Below, in pieces: positions 5,703 through 5,714 of a stretch of 5,714 nt of DNA. Within the stretch, counting starts at the first letter, position 1. The number at the start of each line of letters is the position of its first letter. The stretch comes from an uncultured Ruminococcus sp. GTDB lineage: Bacteria; Bacillota; Clostridia; Oscillospirales; Ruminococcaceae. The position numbers and the translations under genes were made by a program. The DNA lies in NCBI GenBank assembly GCA_947174625.1, contig CAMWJT010000090.1:1-5714 (forward strand). The letters are read 5' to 3'. The notes under the pieces were generated by a model. The model did not search any database. It saw nothing but the letters and a program-made list of their open reading frames with translations, and had not been told where the DNA came from.

Positions 5703-5714
5703 AGAGATATGAGT

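Overview
The window looks like chromosomal DNA of a low-GC Gram-positive bacterium, most likely a gut-type Clostridia member (Oscillospiraceae/Lachnospiraceae-like). This rests on A/T-rich intergenic DNA, strong AGGAGG ribosome sites, near-consensus sigma-A promoters and the protein families present. The genus cannot be fixed from the sequence alone. Every gene that can be read lies on the minus strand, so gene order below runs from high to low coordinates.

Right part (about 5680 to 2063): a tightly packed, co-directional redox/efflux cassette. In order it holds an aldo/keto reductase without its N-terminal third, a MATE-family efflux transporter, a flavodoxin-fold flavoprotein with a C-x2-C-x2-C-x5-C motif, a divergent short-chain dehydrogenase/reductase (SDR) lacking the usual Ser and Tyr, and a second flavodoxin-fold protein whose cysteine motif is broken. 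Junctions are 1 nt, a 4-nt ATGA overlap, 15 nt and 18 nt, so one transcript is likely. A hairpin plus T-run at 1994-2027 probably ends it. The predicted job is reductive handling of some small, perhaps quinone- or carbonyl-like, compound coupled to export. The substrate is unknown.

Far right edge (5651-5714): a perfect sigma-A promoter (TTGACA, 17 bp, extended TGATATAAT) on the plus strand points out of the window. It sits exactly where aldo/keto reductase similarity ends, and dyad symmetries overlap its -35 element. This marks either a rearrangement junction or a divergent, probably regulatory, gene just outside the window.

Middle (1794-2062): an intergenic region with the cassette terminator, three adjacent perfect inverted repeats, and a strong minus-strand promoter. 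One repeat (GTTATAG-N7-CTATAAC) is centred about 66 bp upstream of the predicted start site, where LysR-type regulators usually bind.

Left part (1793 to 1): a LysR-type regulator followed, with a 17-nt overlap, by a PLP-dependent trans-sulfuration enzyme (cystathionine gamma-synthase/lyase family) cut by the window edge. Regulator and enzyme are probably one autoregulated, translationally coupled sulfur amino acid operon. I see no CRISPR array, tRNA, rRNA, riboswitch or insertion sequence.
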